The notes: generated by a model not told the origin, from the letters alone. DNA of 64,000 nucleotides from Flexamia atlantica (GCA_035578135.1 JAQJVK010000029.1:2505728-2569727), one strand, 5' to 3'; numbered from the stretch's first letter, positions 22,353 to 34,561 are shown. A program made the numbers and translations.

Positions 22353-25300
22353 CCATCAACCTGCCATTTGTGCTTATTCCAAAATTCCGTCAACCACTCC
22401 CAAGAGAGCCCCAAGCATTCCAAAGCTCGAACTTTGTAAGGTCCCTTTGACTTTTGGGAATGTATTAAACATTTTAGCACTTGTAGACACAGGATCATCT
22501 TGTTGTATAATGTCCTTTCCAACCTTTCAGGAGATCAGAAGAGTCATGCTATTTCTGCAACTCAGTCAATATCCTTTTCTGCGCTTTCGGCCTCTGGCGA
22601 TAAGGTTTCCTTCAAATTTCAGGCCCCAGTTCATTTCAAGATCGGTCACCTCTCTTGGACCTTTACGTTTCAAATTGCTGAGCGTTTGCCCGTACCCATC
22701 ATCTTAGGTTCCGACTTTTTGACTAAGACCAAGGCTATCATCAACATGGCATCCCACACCTTAACCTTTCCATATGGCACTCCAAAAGTTTTCACCTTGC
22801 TTTCACAGGCTTCTCAGGACGATGCCAAACCCATGGCCATGGAAGAAAATCTTACTCCAGAACAAAAGGATCAAGTCACCCAATTGATCGCTGAATTTCC
22901 TGAAACCATCACAAGGAATCTAGGTCGCACCAATATTCTTGAATATCATATCAGGGAAAATTCTTCCAAAATCATCCGTAACAAGCCTTATCAGTATGCA
23001 CCACCCAAGCTGGCACTCATGAGACAGCACATAGATGATCTTCTGAAAAAAGGCGTCATCAGACCACCGAGTTCTCCTTTTGCATCAGCTGCCTTCCTGG
23101 TTCCCAAGAAGGGTGGCAAAACTCGAATGGTGGTGGATTATCGCAATTTGAATCAGATTTTAGAACTTGACGCCACACAAATGCCAACAATAGAGTCAGC
23201 TTTCCAACATCTGGGTCAAGCCAGATGGTTCACACTTCTTGATCTCAATTCTGCATAAAACCAAATCCCTCTTTCAGAACAGTCCAAGCCTTACACATCT
23301 TTTGTTGTTCCATGGGCTCAATATGAGTTCAAGTATCTTCCATTTGGCTTGGCATCAGGAAGTATGGTCTTGACCTCTCTCATAGACAAGATTTTCGGGG
23401 ATATAAAGTTCAAATATGTTTACAATTTCTTTGATGACCTTTGTGTATACAGCAACGGATCCTTTGATGATCATCTTGTTAAGGTTCGTTCTATGATCGA
23501 GAGACTGCGTGATGCTGGTCTCACAGTCAATCCTGAAAAGATTACAGTAACTTCCAATCACATTCAGTTCCTTGGCCATATTTTCGCAAACCACTCAATA
23601 TCTATTCATCCTCATCGCACTCAACCGATAGATAATTTCCCCGTTCCCAAGAATGTCAAGCAGCTTTCTAGGTTCTTGGGCATGACCGCCTTCTATGCTA
23701 GATTCATAAAGGATTATGCCATCATTTCTCAACTACTCAATCAACTGAAGCGTAAGGGTGTGGATTTAATTTTCGGCCCAGAACAACATAAGGCCTTTGA
23801 AGCTCTCAAGGCTGCTCTTGTATCTTCCCCCATCTTACGGATGCCCGATTTCTCGAAAGAGTTTATAGTTCACACAGATGCATCTGGAACTGGAATTGGA
23901 AGTACCCTTTTTCAGGAGCATGATGGTCAACTCTTTCCTGTTTGTTATTCTTCTCGCGCACTCAACAAACATGAATTGAACTATTCCACCTTACAAATCG
24001 AGTGTCTTGCTATTGTTTTTGCTCTCCAGAAGTATCAGCAGTACCTCGAGCATAGGGAGTTTCAGTTGCACACAGATTGCTCCGCTTTAACATGGCTCTT
24101 GAACCACCCCCGTCAGGTTGGGAAAATAGCAAGATGGATATCCTTCATTAATTCTTTCAAGTTCCAAATCCATCATATTCGTGGGAAGGACAATTTGGTA
24201 GCTGACTGTCTCTCCCGGCTTTTTGAAAACACCGACCCTACTGAAGCCCCTCAGGAATCCACTCCACCAGCAATGTCACTTTTTGGCATTCCTGAAATTT
24301 TCAAAGACATAGCCACACATCAACACGAAGATTCCGAACTTTCCAAACTCATCCGTAATCCCCGAAAGCCACCAAACTACACTGTGGTTAACGGTGTATT
24401 GATGCACCGTCTTCCCAATCAGAACAAACCAAGGGTGGTAGTTCCTGCCAAACTCTTTGATATGCTGTTCCGCTATTATCATGAATCCCCCGGTGGGGCT
24501 CATCTTGGTATCCGCAAAACTCTTGCCCGCATAGAACCTTTCTTTTGGGCAAAGGACCTCAGGCGAATTATCACCGATCGGGTAAGTTCTTGTGTTCAGT
24601 GCCAACGTTGCAAACAAGCCCCCAACACCAATGTTGACCATTTGGCTTCCGAGGTAGTTTGCAAACCTCGGGAGAAGATCTTTGTGGACCATATCGGCCC
24701 TTTGCCTAGATCTACAAAAGGCAACAAATACATTCTCACCATTGTAGATGCTTTTTCCAAATTTGTAATCATGCTACCCACCAAAAACACTCAAGCGTCA
24801 ACCTCAGCATCCCTTCTTACCAAACATGTTTTTTCAATTTTTGGCCCACCAAGGTATCTAGTTTCCGATAATGTTTCAAATTTTCGCTCCAAAGTATTCC
24901 AAGAGCTATGCTTGGGACTTGGAATGCAGCACATTTTTACCAGTCCTTACTACCCCAATCTCTCTCATGCCGAGAGGGTCAACAAACAGATTAAAATAGC
25001 AATCAGGATCTTTCACAACCAGTATCAACAGTTTTTGGATCAGGATCTTCACTGGTTCCAAATGGCCTTCAACTATGCTGTGCATGAATCCACTGAGAAT
25101 TCCCCATCACGTCTTTTTCTTGGCAGAACCCTATACCATCCCTTGGAACTCCAATGGAACCTTGACAAACTTGTCGATTCCCAGGAAACCTCTCCCTCTA
25201 CCCAAGACGATTGGTCAAGAGCAATTGAAAACCTGCGTAAAGCCAGAGCCAGCAGAGAGAGGAAATACAATCAAAACCGACCACCCAACACTTTCAACCC

Positions 25301-25508
25301 TGGCGACTGGGTAATGTACAGATTGAACCCCATCAGTAAGGCGGTCGACCACATAAACCAAAAATTATTGCCTATTTGGTCGAAACCTTGTGTCATTAAA
25401 ACCTTCACCTCCCCAGTCACAGTTCGCTTAGTCGACCCTGTCAATAATAAATTCATCCGGAAAGCTCATGTTTCACAGCTCAAAAGATTTTTCCAGCCAG
25501 CAACATAA
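22303..25508 (+). pseudogene. Pol of element 1 (protease-RT-RNase H-integrase), damaged
   Basis: The aspartic protease shows LVDTGSS in one frame (about 22470-22500), but ILGSDF is in the -1 frame. A frameshift near 22530 therefore splits it. RT follows with VDYRNLN, LLDLNSA, LPFGLASG and a catalytic box FFDD near 23427. A TAA at 23256 sits where Tyr of NSAYHQI is expected. RNase H has HTDAS, the ELNYST..E motif and HTDCSALTWLL. The integrase has an HHCC finger (about 24475-24610), catalytic DHIG and SDNVSNF, a Glu in the SHAERVNKQIK motif, and a C-terminal region ending AHVSQLKRF. Apart from the two lesions the frame is open to 25508. The copy is recently inactive. Confidence 0.9.
22306..22315 (+). 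promoter_or_regulatory. Candidate -1 frameshift site of element 1
   Basis: In the gag frame the codons read AAA AAC CCC TGA. This gives A_AAC_CCC (22309-22315), a perfect X_XXY_YYZ heptamer, directly before the stop. G_AAA_AAC overlaps it upstream. A -1 slip enters the frame carrying the protease motif, which is open from 22303. Confidence 0.55.
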
Positions 25509-26670
25509 ATTAAATTTCATTCACTACCTAAGGTTACACCCTGAAAAAGATCGTTGCCCATTGCACATATGCACCTAGTGATATTAGGTTAAGCTTTTTT
25601 CTACTCTTCTCCTTCTCTTCCCTGGTATGAGCAGGGGGAGGTGAGTCTAAGGTTTCATCTTCCTCTGGATGGGTGAACCTAAACTATTCCTCTCCGCTCA
25701 TATTCAGGTAAACCCTCCCTTCTTCGTCACCTCGTTGCACGGGAGATACGTTTGCGTTTGGGTTTTTCCTTTAAAACAAAATTGTTTTTAATATAATGTA
25801 ATCTTACTGTTTGACCTTAATTTTATTTTAATTTTTTTATCTTTTATGGTCAACCAGTGAGGGCCCATGCGCAGGGTATCCTTGAACGACAAGTTGCTAG
25901 CTACAATTTGTCGAGCACCGAGTGACACTTAGTAAATTCTCTCATTTTCTTTCCTATTCTCCTCATTTCTAGCCTTCTTTTACGGTCGACCATGCAAATC
26001 AATGTAGTCATAAGTGTGTAGTTAGTGTAGGGCACATCAGGAAGAATGTCTAGGTAGATGACAGTGTCAATCATAAGGACAAGCCATTATCTTTTAGTTT
26101 TACATAAAAGGTTAAATAATATGGAAAGGATGGTAGTTTATAGGCTGAAAAGGGGTATTCAAAGAAAAATAATTTGAATATTTAATCTCCAAGTGCGTTT
26201 CTGGTTTAGGGCTAAGCGCTTCTCGTGCGTAAAATTTAAATGGCCAATTTTCTTTTAAATGCGCCAAACCCTCAAATTTTCCTTCATTTTATGTTTCCAT
26301 GTACACCACTACCTTTATATTTGTTTAGTTTCTAACATTCTTTTATGGAATTGCTGCAAAAATTGGTTTCATCCACTTCAGATATGGGTTGGGTTCCATG
26401 GCACCTGGTGTGGTATCTTCGAGTCCACATCGGTCAGTCTCGCCGGACTGATCACCCTAAAATGTCATATTGTCAGCGATCGGTCTACCCTGCACTAATT
26501 TTGGGGTAAATCTTACATACTATAGTCAGGACCAACACTTCGGTTTCACAAGCAATTTTTCTTAAAGTCAGTCCCTATTTACAAACTAGTCATTACCAAA
26601 TAACTGCACAATAAAAAAAAAAGGCCAGCTTGCAATCAATTTAAAAAAGGGCAATTCAGCACATAGAATC
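25509..26670 (+). other. Element 1 3' untranslated region
   Basis: About 1.1 kb after pol with no recognised ORF. No env-like protein is present. Confidence 0.5.
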
Positions 26671-26674
26671 AAAG

Positions 26675-27010
26675 GCCACAAGCAGTCATATCCTGAAATA
26701 GCTTCAACTACAATCACCTTCAACAATATACATCTTCAACCAACTCCGAACTTCAGCAGCAGTTATATCCTGAAATAGCTTCAACTACAACCACCTTCAA
26801 CAATAGACATCTTCAGCCAACTCCGAACTTCAGCAGCAGTCATATCCGGAAATAGCTTCATCTACAACCACCTTCAACAATAGACATCTTCAGTCAACTC
26901 CAAACTTCAGCAGCAGTCATATCCTGAAATAGTTTCAACTACAACCACCTTCAACGATAGACATCTTCAGTCAACTCCGAACTTCAGCAAGACATCTCCA
27001 GCAATAACTT
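26675..27010 (+). repeat. About 84-bp minisatellite in the element 1 3' region
   Basis: Four near-identical units contain 'gcagtcatatcctgaaatag', 'cttcaactacaaccacc' and 'catcttcagtcaactccgaac'. A degraded fifth unit continues to about 27090. Confidence 0.85.
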
Positions 27011-27729
27011 CGATCTTCAGCAACAATCATCACCTGAAATAACCAGCTTTAACAACAGCCATCTTCCGTAACAACCAGCTTCACCAAGACTCACCAATAA
27101 TCACCATCGCTAGCTTGCATCTTGCAGCAGCCTACAAGAGTATGTTTGTGATTGCAACAATTCTGAGAAAAACAACACAAGACTTCGGTTTATACCGAAT
27201 CTAAGATAAATACAAAATATAAGGCCTAAAAATAAATAAATAAATATAAAAAATATAAAAAAACAAAAAATAAAAATTGTGCGTGCAGTTATCCCCCTTT
27301 CATTCAAATTGCGTTCTTTTAGTAGGGCAGAAACCAAGTTTAGAGTCCTTGAGGCCTCAAGCATAAAATTTTTCCGCTGGGGGGGGGAGGAGCCCGATCG
27401 CTGACCAAACAGCTCGCAACCTTCAAATGAAGGAGAATCAAAAGTCTCAGGCGGAGGTGCCAGCGCGTTGGGAGCCCTCAGGTTCCACCTATTCTGAGTG
27501 GAGATGAGCCGGAACCCACAAGACACCAATCGGTTCTTGCAACTTCAACACCGCCGTGATTCGCTTTTTCAAGAGCCCGCAATACGAAATATTCTGGTGT
27601 CAATTGTGGTTAGGCGCTGCGACCTTGCAGACCAAATTTTGGTTGTTTTAGGGAATCAACCCCAACTAACCCCCTGGAACCAACGATGACCTTACCACCC
27701 CACCAAGTCCCAGCGCAATCTTTTTGGCC

Positions 27730-27743
27730 GAAGGGGGCGTGGT
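27730..27743 (+). other. Polypurine tract of element 1
   Basis: The purine-rich run GAAGGGGG followed by 'cgtggt' directly precedes the 3' LTR and is the likely plus-strand primer. Confidence 0.5.
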
Positions 27744-29242
27744 TGTGCTGTGTGCGTCACTTATATATATATAGCGCGAAACCAGGTACTGGCCATAAAA
27801 ACCTTAGCAGAGGCCAGTCCTTCCGAAACTTCTGGAAAGACAGAGGGACATTTAGGATTTGGAACCCCTGCCTGGCATCTTCCCACTCCGCCAAAATCTG
27901 CAGGACGATCAGCACCCTTCAAATCCAGCTACCAGCGATGAGTATTAAATCATTAGTTAATTGTATCACCGATTAATTTATATTAAATTATCATGTTTTA
28001 AATTAGGTTGTTTTGGGGTGCCGGGGGGAAGAATTCTAGTTGGGGGTTTTTTGCTAAGATGTGAATTTCTGTGGGTTTCGCCTCTCAGAGGCGACCCTTC
28101 AAAGTATTACAAATGTAGCTTCATCAGGAAATATTGCTTGTCATATTTATCTGCCCAACAATTAATTACTTAGCTCAATAGTTAATTAAACCTTTATTCA
28201 GAATCATAGTAATCAGCGATTAGACAGTTATGCTTAATTTCAGATAGTTATTCCCAGTCACATGTAAGGTAGGGCCTTCTGGCATTTGATATAGTTGTAC
28301 ATGGAATTAACTACTTAATTAAGTTTCATCAAAGCTGGCTTAGGTGACCATATGGCAATGGGCACGGTCGGCCTCAGGGTACACCTTCCACCTAGATAAA
28401 TTATCCTATTCACTTTCACAGTTATAGAAATTTCCTCTGACCAATCCTTTCCTGACAATACAGGATTACCTTATTGTACCTCAGATCCAACCTGGGGCCC
28501 TATTTTTGAAACGGTTGAGAGTTGAGTAGTGAGTCACTCGTCAAGTCACCTAACACCTGATGGTAGCATTGTTTAAACCACCACGTGGGATGTCAACATT
28601 TCAAACTATACATCTATCAAATTAGAAAGCCAAATGTAAACACTGACCAATTTAAGGAATTACCTCATTTTTCGTGGCTTTAACTAGACTATCTTGGTAT
28701 ATTTTAGGTAAATTTAGTTGTAAAGCATTTTATAAATATAGGTCAAAGGCTATCCGAACGATTTTAAATATTTAGTATCAAAAAGTAAACATAACCTAAT
28801 TGGAAAAGCTTTCCATAAATACTATTATTACTTCCTCCAAAAGAGAAGAAGAAGAAGCTTGTTTCCTGTCATCTCACCCATTTTTACTCAACAGCCTATT
28901 GCTTGGTGAGTAAAAATGGTTGGATTGGTGAAATACTCAATTTATATTATGTCTGTATTAAAATTATGAATTTTTAAGAATACGTGCCCATTGAAATTAT
29001 ATTCGCAGGTATTGTGGGGATGAATTCATAAAGTTAGATAGGAATATTTTTATTTTTATATGTGAATTAATTTTATGATTAGAAACAAATAACTTGAGGG
29101 ATGAGTGACTCACTCAACCGCCAACTCACCCATTTCAAAAATAGGGCCCCCGGTCCATATTGTTCCAGCCTGATCCATATTTGGCTTTTTCCAACAACCT
29201 TTCTCATCATTCTTCCGACAACCAATAACTCCAGCAGTTACA
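27744..29242 (+). repeat. 3' LTR of element 1, interrupted by a MITE
   Basis: It starts TGTGCTGTGTGCGTCAC and matches the 5' LTR almost base for base to 'cagcagttaca', apart from a 0.66-kb insertion at 28494-29151. Confidence 0.92.
28494..29151. mobile_element. MITE with GGGCCCTATTTTTGAAA termini in the 3' LTR
   Basis: The left end is GGGGCCCTATTTTTGAAA. The right end reverse-complements to GGGGGCCCTATTTTTGAAA. Imperfect inverted similarity continues inwards through GTTGAGTGAGTC-type sequence. The 5' LTR gives the empty site 'cctggtcc', so the target duplication is short (GG or a 3-bp variant). The central part is AT-rich and non-coding. Confidence 0.85.
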
Positions 29243-29396
29243 TCTGGAATTAAGTAATGTATGGCTCAAAATTTGTTCGAAGCAGGTCATATTGCCTGTA
29301 AAAATATAGTTACCGTTATTATAAAATTACCGTTTTTTTTAATGTACGGTAGTTACTATTCTCCTCCTCTTCTATTCTTTACCTCTCTCTTCTTTA
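29243..29396. other. Flank between element 1 and the fold-back element
   Basis: It begins with the second TCTG target copy and ends in the TA target of the fold-back. No coding match was recognised. Confidence 0.4.
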
Positions 29397-30236
29397 CAGG
29401 GTGAGTTTTAATTGTCACCCCCTTACTTTTTTACATTTCTAAAAATAACCCCACCCAAACATTATTGGGTCGTAAGTACCTCGTTTTGAGGAGGTACTCA
29501 TTTTCGGCCGCCATCTTGAATCCGCCATATTGGATCCAAAATAAATTTTTCAAATGTAAAAGTGGTGTTGTGACCCATCATGTCAAGCTAGATTTGTTCA
29601 CTGATTATAATGCCGCAATCCGTTTTTTAATATCTCGATTTGTTCTCAAGATATGAGTAATTTTAATTTATTTATTTTCAACCAATTTTAACATTACAAA
29701 TTGATAAAATAGGCCCATAACCACAAAATAATGCTAGATAGTGATGAATAATCGCCATCAGTCATTGTTGAGTTATTTCCACTTAACTTTCACCGATGTT
29801 AATTTTTTGGCCGCCATCTTGGATCTGCCATTTTGAAATGAGGTAAGTTATGTCGAATATGGAGATGGTATTGCGAAAAACCATTTTAAACTAACTTTGT
29901 TTGCCGAATTCAATGCCGCAACCCGTTTGTAGCTTTAAAATTTAGTTTTTGAAAAATTCGTATTTTTTGAGATTTTTATTAGAAATTTGTCAATATCTTG
30001 AAAACTAAACACGACAATTAAAAACGGGTTGCGGCATTGAATTATGCGTAAAAAGCTAGTTTGAAATTATGGGTCACAATATCATCTTCTTATTTGAAAT
30101 AACTTACCTCATTTCAAAATGGCAGATCCAAGATGGCGGCCAAAAAATTTACATTGGTGAAAGTAAATTGAAAATAACTCAACAATGACTGATGGTGGTT
30201 ATTCATCACTATCTAGCATTATTTTGTGGTTATGGG

Positions 30237-31246
30237 CAGTGGCGGATGCAAGGGGGGGGGCAAAGGGGGCAATTGCCCCCCCCCCGAGAGTGAGAAAAAA
30301 TCAGAAATTTTCGGGAAAGTGAAATTCCCGATTTTCGGGTGCGATATAAATTAGCTTCAGAAAGTCTCTGGGACGGGATCGTTTTAGCGATCGCAACAAG
30401 TGTGTAGCTTCACGGAACTTGCGATCCCCCGCTAAAAACGATCGCGTTTATTTGTCGATCGCGAATAAACGGCAAATCTAGCTTCGAGAAACTCGCAATC
30501 GACCGCAAAAAGTATCGTGCGTATTAGCCGATCTCGAATTAAAACGGCAAACGTAGTTTTGCAAAACTCGCGATCGGCCACGATAACGATCGCAAGTATT
30601 TGTTAGTCGCGGGTGAACGGCTAAAAAACTTTGTGGAATTCGTGAACGGCCGCGGAATACGATAGCGCGTATCAGCCGATCGCGGATAAATGGTCGATGT
30701 AGCTTTGCGGAACTCCGATCGGCCGTGAAAAACGATCGCGAGTATTTGCCGATCGCTATTAAAAGGCAAATGTAAAGCTAGTTAAATCGTGGCAACGGAC
30801 AAGAATGGTTGAAGAGAAGTAGAACGGATTATGTTTTTTTATACATATATTGTGATACTGAGGTGAATGTTGATAATATAATCGAGCGTTATGCTAAGGG
30901 AGGAAAAACTGGAAAAGAAGGCTCGACTTAGGACTTATTGTTTTTTTAATTCAAGTTTTCTGGAGAAAGTATTATATATAATAAATTTAAGGCTTGAACC
31001 TCTAAACAATAAGACTTTTTCCCTAATTACTTAAACAAGTATACTGCAACAAATTAATCGAATAAAAAACCGTTGTTTAAAATTGAAAATTGAGCATGTT
31101 TTTGTCTCTAGATAGCCTAAAAACACGAATTTTCAGTTCAAATGTTCGCCAATTTTCCGGGGGAGGGCCCCTGGACCCCCCAAAATGTTACCCTCGTAAT
31201 CCTGCCTGCCCCCCCCCCCCGAACTCATGCTCTGGATCCGCCACTG
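30237..31246. mobile_element. hAT-like non-autonomous element in the fold-back arm
   Basis: The ends CAGTGGCGGAT...ATCCGCCACTG are inverted. The flanks are GTTATGGG (30229-30236) and ATTATGGG (31247-31254), an 8-bp duplication with one mismatch. The left fold-back arm supplies the uninterrupted target ('aggcccataaccac' inverted). G-rich runs lie just inside both ends, and a CpG-rich minisatellite fills the middle left. No transposase is present. Confidence 0.82.
30360..30775. repeat. CpG-rich minisatellite M1
   Basis: About five units of roughly 75-85 bp contain 'actcgcgatcggccgtgaa', 'aacgatcgcg-gtatttgccgatcgcg' and 'ataaacggcaaatgtagctt'. CGATCG palindromes are dense in otherwise CpG-poor DNA. 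Confidence 0.75.
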
Positions 31247-31584
31247 ATTATGGGCCTATTTTATCAATTTGTAATGTTGAAATTGGTTGAAAATAAACAA
31301 ATTAAAATTACTCATATCTTGAGAACAAATCGAGATATTAAAAAACGGATTGCGGCATTGTAATCAGTGAACAAATCTAGCTTGGTATAATGGGTCACAA
31401 TACCACTTTTACATTTGAAAAATTTCTTTTGGATCCAATATGGTGGATTCAAGATGGCGGCGGAAAATGAGTACCTCCTCAAAACGAGGTACTTACTACC
31501 CAATAATGTTTGGGCGGGGTCTGGGATAGTTATTTTAAGAAATCTAAAAAATAGTAAGGGGGGACAATTAAAACTCACCCTGTA

Positions 31585-31693
31585 GAAAATACCTCTGTGG
31601 TGTAGTTTTGTGTATAACTCTGGCTAAATACGGCGTTTGTATTTAAATCTTCAAACGTTATCCCCAACTTTAAATTTATTCTTTTTCACTATA
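31585..31693 (-). pseudogene. Polinton-type integrase, C-terminal fragment
   Basis: Translating the minus strand gives KFKVGDNV, then after a stop RFKYKRRI and, one frame away, NYTTEVFS. This order (KFKVGD-V-...YK...-P-NWTTEIF) is that of c-integrases of Polinton/Maverick elements and their host-annotated relatives. Stops and a frameshift show decay. The fold-back element interrupts it directly after the TTEVF box. Confidence 0.55.
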
Positions 31694-31855
31694 ATTTTTT
31701 AAGACTTTTCTATCAAGAATCAAGAATCAAAAATACTTTATTGTCATAAACTTGGTCATAACAAGCATGGAAAAACGTCATACAAATGTACAGAAATGAT
31801 AAAAAAATCAATGTATGTATATGATTCTTACATATAACATGAGAATAAATCTCTC

Positions 31856-32125
31856 CTAATTATCAGTAAGGTAATCCTGAACACTGTAATACTCCTTGGA
31901 AACCAAAAAAGACCGTAACTTTCTTTTAAACCTGGTCTCGATTGATTCGGCTTTAATGGAATTCGGGGGGGAATTGAATAGTTTGACTTCATTGAAAGAA
32001 GTCTGTTTTTTTTTAAATGTGGTTTTATGTTGTGGAATGGTTAAAGTCAAGGAATGTCTAAGGTCGTAACAACTATTATTTCGAAGTTGGAAGAAATGCT
32101 TGTTTTTAAAGAAGAAAGAAAGACA

Positions 32126-32161
<36 letters not shown>

Positions 32162-34561
32162 AGTAACTAAATGTAAGCAGATTATTAGTGGAAAAACACC
32201 TCTACATGAATCATTTCTCTGAAGTCCAAAAATCAACCTAACAGCTTTCCTCTGTAAAACGAATAGGGACTTTGTCCTTGATGACTCGGCTCCCCAAATT
32301 GCAATACCATAACTAAGGTGAGGGTAAAGGCAACCATAGTAGGCAGTGAGTAAAACTTGGGTGTCTTCGAAATTGGACAACCTGCGAAGAATGAAAATGC
32401 AGCTGTTTATCTTACGTGAAACTTTATGGATGTGTTCTGAAAAATCGAGGCGAGGATCAATGGTCAAACCCAAAAAAGTTGCCTGCTGGCAAGATTGAAT
32501 TTCATTGTCACCCAAGAGCAATGTAGATGTGTCACCAAGAGGATTTCACAATTTAAAATCCATGAAAATAGTTTTCTCGGAATTAACAGAAAGGTTATTC
32601 TCTGCCATCCACTGGACAAGAAAATTGCTTTGGATGAAAGACTCAATCACAAGATTTTCACGAGAACCACTACTGATGTTCAATGACGTATCATCAGCAA
32701 AAAGGCATAGATCAACATTTGATACACTCGATTTGATGTCATTAACAAATAACAGAAAAAGGACTGGTCCGAGCACGGAGCCTTGTGGAACCCCGCTGGT
32801 AACAAGTATTTCACTTGATCTAACAGATGATACGCACCCTTTACTATCCAAAAATGACACTTCCGTAACCTGTTTTCTGCCTTCCAAATACGAGAAAACC
32901 CATCTTAGAGCATTGCCTCTAATTCCAAAATGTTCTAAATTTTTCAAGAGTAATTTATGATTTACCATGTCAAACGCCTTGCTTAAATCCAAAAATATTC
33001 CAAAAACATGATTATGCTCATCTAATGATCTTGACACATTTGATATGAAGCTAAACATAGCGTCTTTAGTAGAAGAATTTTTCCTAAATCCGAATTGTTT
33101 TTCAAAAAGGACTTTATGATCATTGAGAAAAGAATTTAAACGATTCAAAAACAACGTTTCTAAAATCTTTGAAAACGTTGATAGTAAGGAAATGGGTCTG
33201 TAGTTACTTCTGTCTAACCTAGTGCCTTTTTTATGAAGGAGCTTCACAATTGAAGTTTTAAGGGCATCAGGAAACTTCCCCTCAGCGAATGAATGATTTG
33301 CTATGATAGATAACGGTCCAGCTAAGCAATGTGCAACACTCTTCAGTAGTTTAGAGGAAATGCCATCGACACCAGCAGAGTTACTACATTTCAAAGATCT
33401 TATAACCTGGATCTCTTCATCCTCACTGGTTGAATACAAGAAAAGAGAAGATAAGCAAGGTGGAACAGATAAAGGACGGCTTAAAGCTACAGGGTCTTCA
33501 AGGAAGGCATGGTAACTAAAAAAGGCATTAAATTGTATTGGCGATTTCATCCGGATTTGAGAGAACGTCACCACTTTCTGAGGATATTGTGAGTGTTTTG
33601 AAAGGACTTATTCGAGATTTCATTTGGAATAGTTTCATTGACAATATCCCAGACAGCCTTGGGCTTACTACCAGATGAGTTGAGATGAGTAAGAACATTT
33701 ATTTTCTACTTTTGCTGTTTTTACCGCAGCCCTATATTGCCTTTTAAGATTAGTATACACAACTTTCAAGGGGTCCAGTGGATCAAGATTTTTGTCGATT
33801 GAAATAAATCAAAGAGATCATCACGCATCTGCAACAATTGAGGATCCAGCTTAACTCTTGAATAAAAACTTTTTGGCGGATCTTCATTCTCATGCAGAAA
33901 AGTGATAGTTCATAATAATAATTCAGAGTAGAACTGAAACTTTCAAATGCCGTATTTATATTCTGAGCAGCCAGATCCCAACATTCTTCTCCAACAGAGT
34001 TTTGAATATACGGATGTTATCATCACTAAAAGATCTTGTGTACTTGAACTTGGGAACATCACCGAACAACGTCGAGACCAACTTAATATCCGATACTTGA
34101 GCATGATGATCAGATATGCCAGCCATTACAACTTCTGTGTTAAGTGTTTGGGGACTTACATTACAAAATACATTATCAATGAGGGATTTACTGTCATTTA
34201 ATTCCCTAGTATACGAATGAACTGTATCATACAAGCCAAAAGATAACATAGCTTCAGAAAATTTCTTGGAAGAAAAGTCAGAAATAGATAAATCAATATT
34301 AAAGTCGCCTGCAACAATAGTTCTCATGTTAGGTTTGGAAAAGTGCTCAAGACAGAAGCAAAGACGCTCTAAGAACTCAACAACGCGTTCATTTGTTTTA
34401 TGAGGGGGTCTGTATACAGCCAGCAGGAAGTACGAAATGTCTTCTAAGTCAAAGGTGACAGCTGCAAATTCGCAGAAACCCTCGAAACAGAACCTTTCAA
34501 CATCTACTTTCAGGTAACAAAACCCATCCCTAACCATTATACAAACTCCTCCCGTATCCAT
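31856..34561 (-). pseudogene. LINE ORF2: APE endonuclease and reverse transcriptase, broken
   Basis: The endonuclease part (34561-33956) includes AVYRPPH, GDFNID, LIDNV and SDHHA. RT (33574-32546) has SAGVDGIS, NYRPISLLS, FLDLSKAFDMVNH, GVPQGSVLGP and the catalytic FADDTSL. After one stop at 32543, the same frame continues (32521-31856) with the GDNEIQ...LGLTID thumb-side region and ends near 31856. A TA microsatellite near 32130-32158 reads as Tyr-Ile repeats inside it. The start is missing because of 5' truncation. The section between 33955 and 33575 has further damage. No RNase H was seen, which fits Jockey/CR1-type elements. Confidence 0.85.
32130..32158. repeat. (TA)n microsatellite inside LINE ORF2
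   Basis: It interrupts the 3' part of the LINE reading frame while keeping it open. Confidence 0.9.

Larger units (their letters stand above)
17625..29242 (+). mobile_element. Element 1: Ty3/gypsy LTR retrotransposon with SGNH ORF
   Basis: LTRs lie at 17625-18471 and 27744-29242 (the second enlarged by a MITE). They start TGTGC and end CA. TCTG occurs immediately before (17621-17624) and after (29243-29246), a 4-bp target duplication. The internal order is primer site, long leader, SGNH-hydrolase ORF, gag, then pol as protease-RT-RNase H-integrase. By eye the LTRs differ at roughly a dozen substitutions over about 847 bp, so the insertion is fairly recent. Lesions in the SGNH ORF, protease and RT suggest this copy is not autonomous. 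Confidence 0.93.
29397..31582. mobile_element. Fold-back element, TA-flanked, architecture A-B-B'-A'
   Basis: Both ends read CAGGGTGAGTTTTAATTGTC inwards and are flanked by TA (29395-29396 and 31583-31584), as in Tc1/mariner-type insertions. Without the nested hAT-like element it is about 1.18 kb of near-continuous inverted repeat around a loop of about 45 nt at 29955-30000. Each arm holds two diverged direct units (A 29397-29710, B 29711-29955). Both contain a GGCCGCCATCTT block and an 'aatgccgcaa-ccgttttt' block. There is no ORF. Confidence 0.88.

Noticed and set aside
21807..22439. 210-codon open frame overlapping gag of element 1
   Set aside because: It is a shadow frame over the repetitive Asn/Gln/Pro-coding region, with no recognisable domain.
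27110..27689. Minus-strand 139-codon and plus-strand 63-codon frames before the 3' LTR of element 1
   Set aside because: No motif or start context is convincing. They may be remains of an accessory ORF but cannot be supported.
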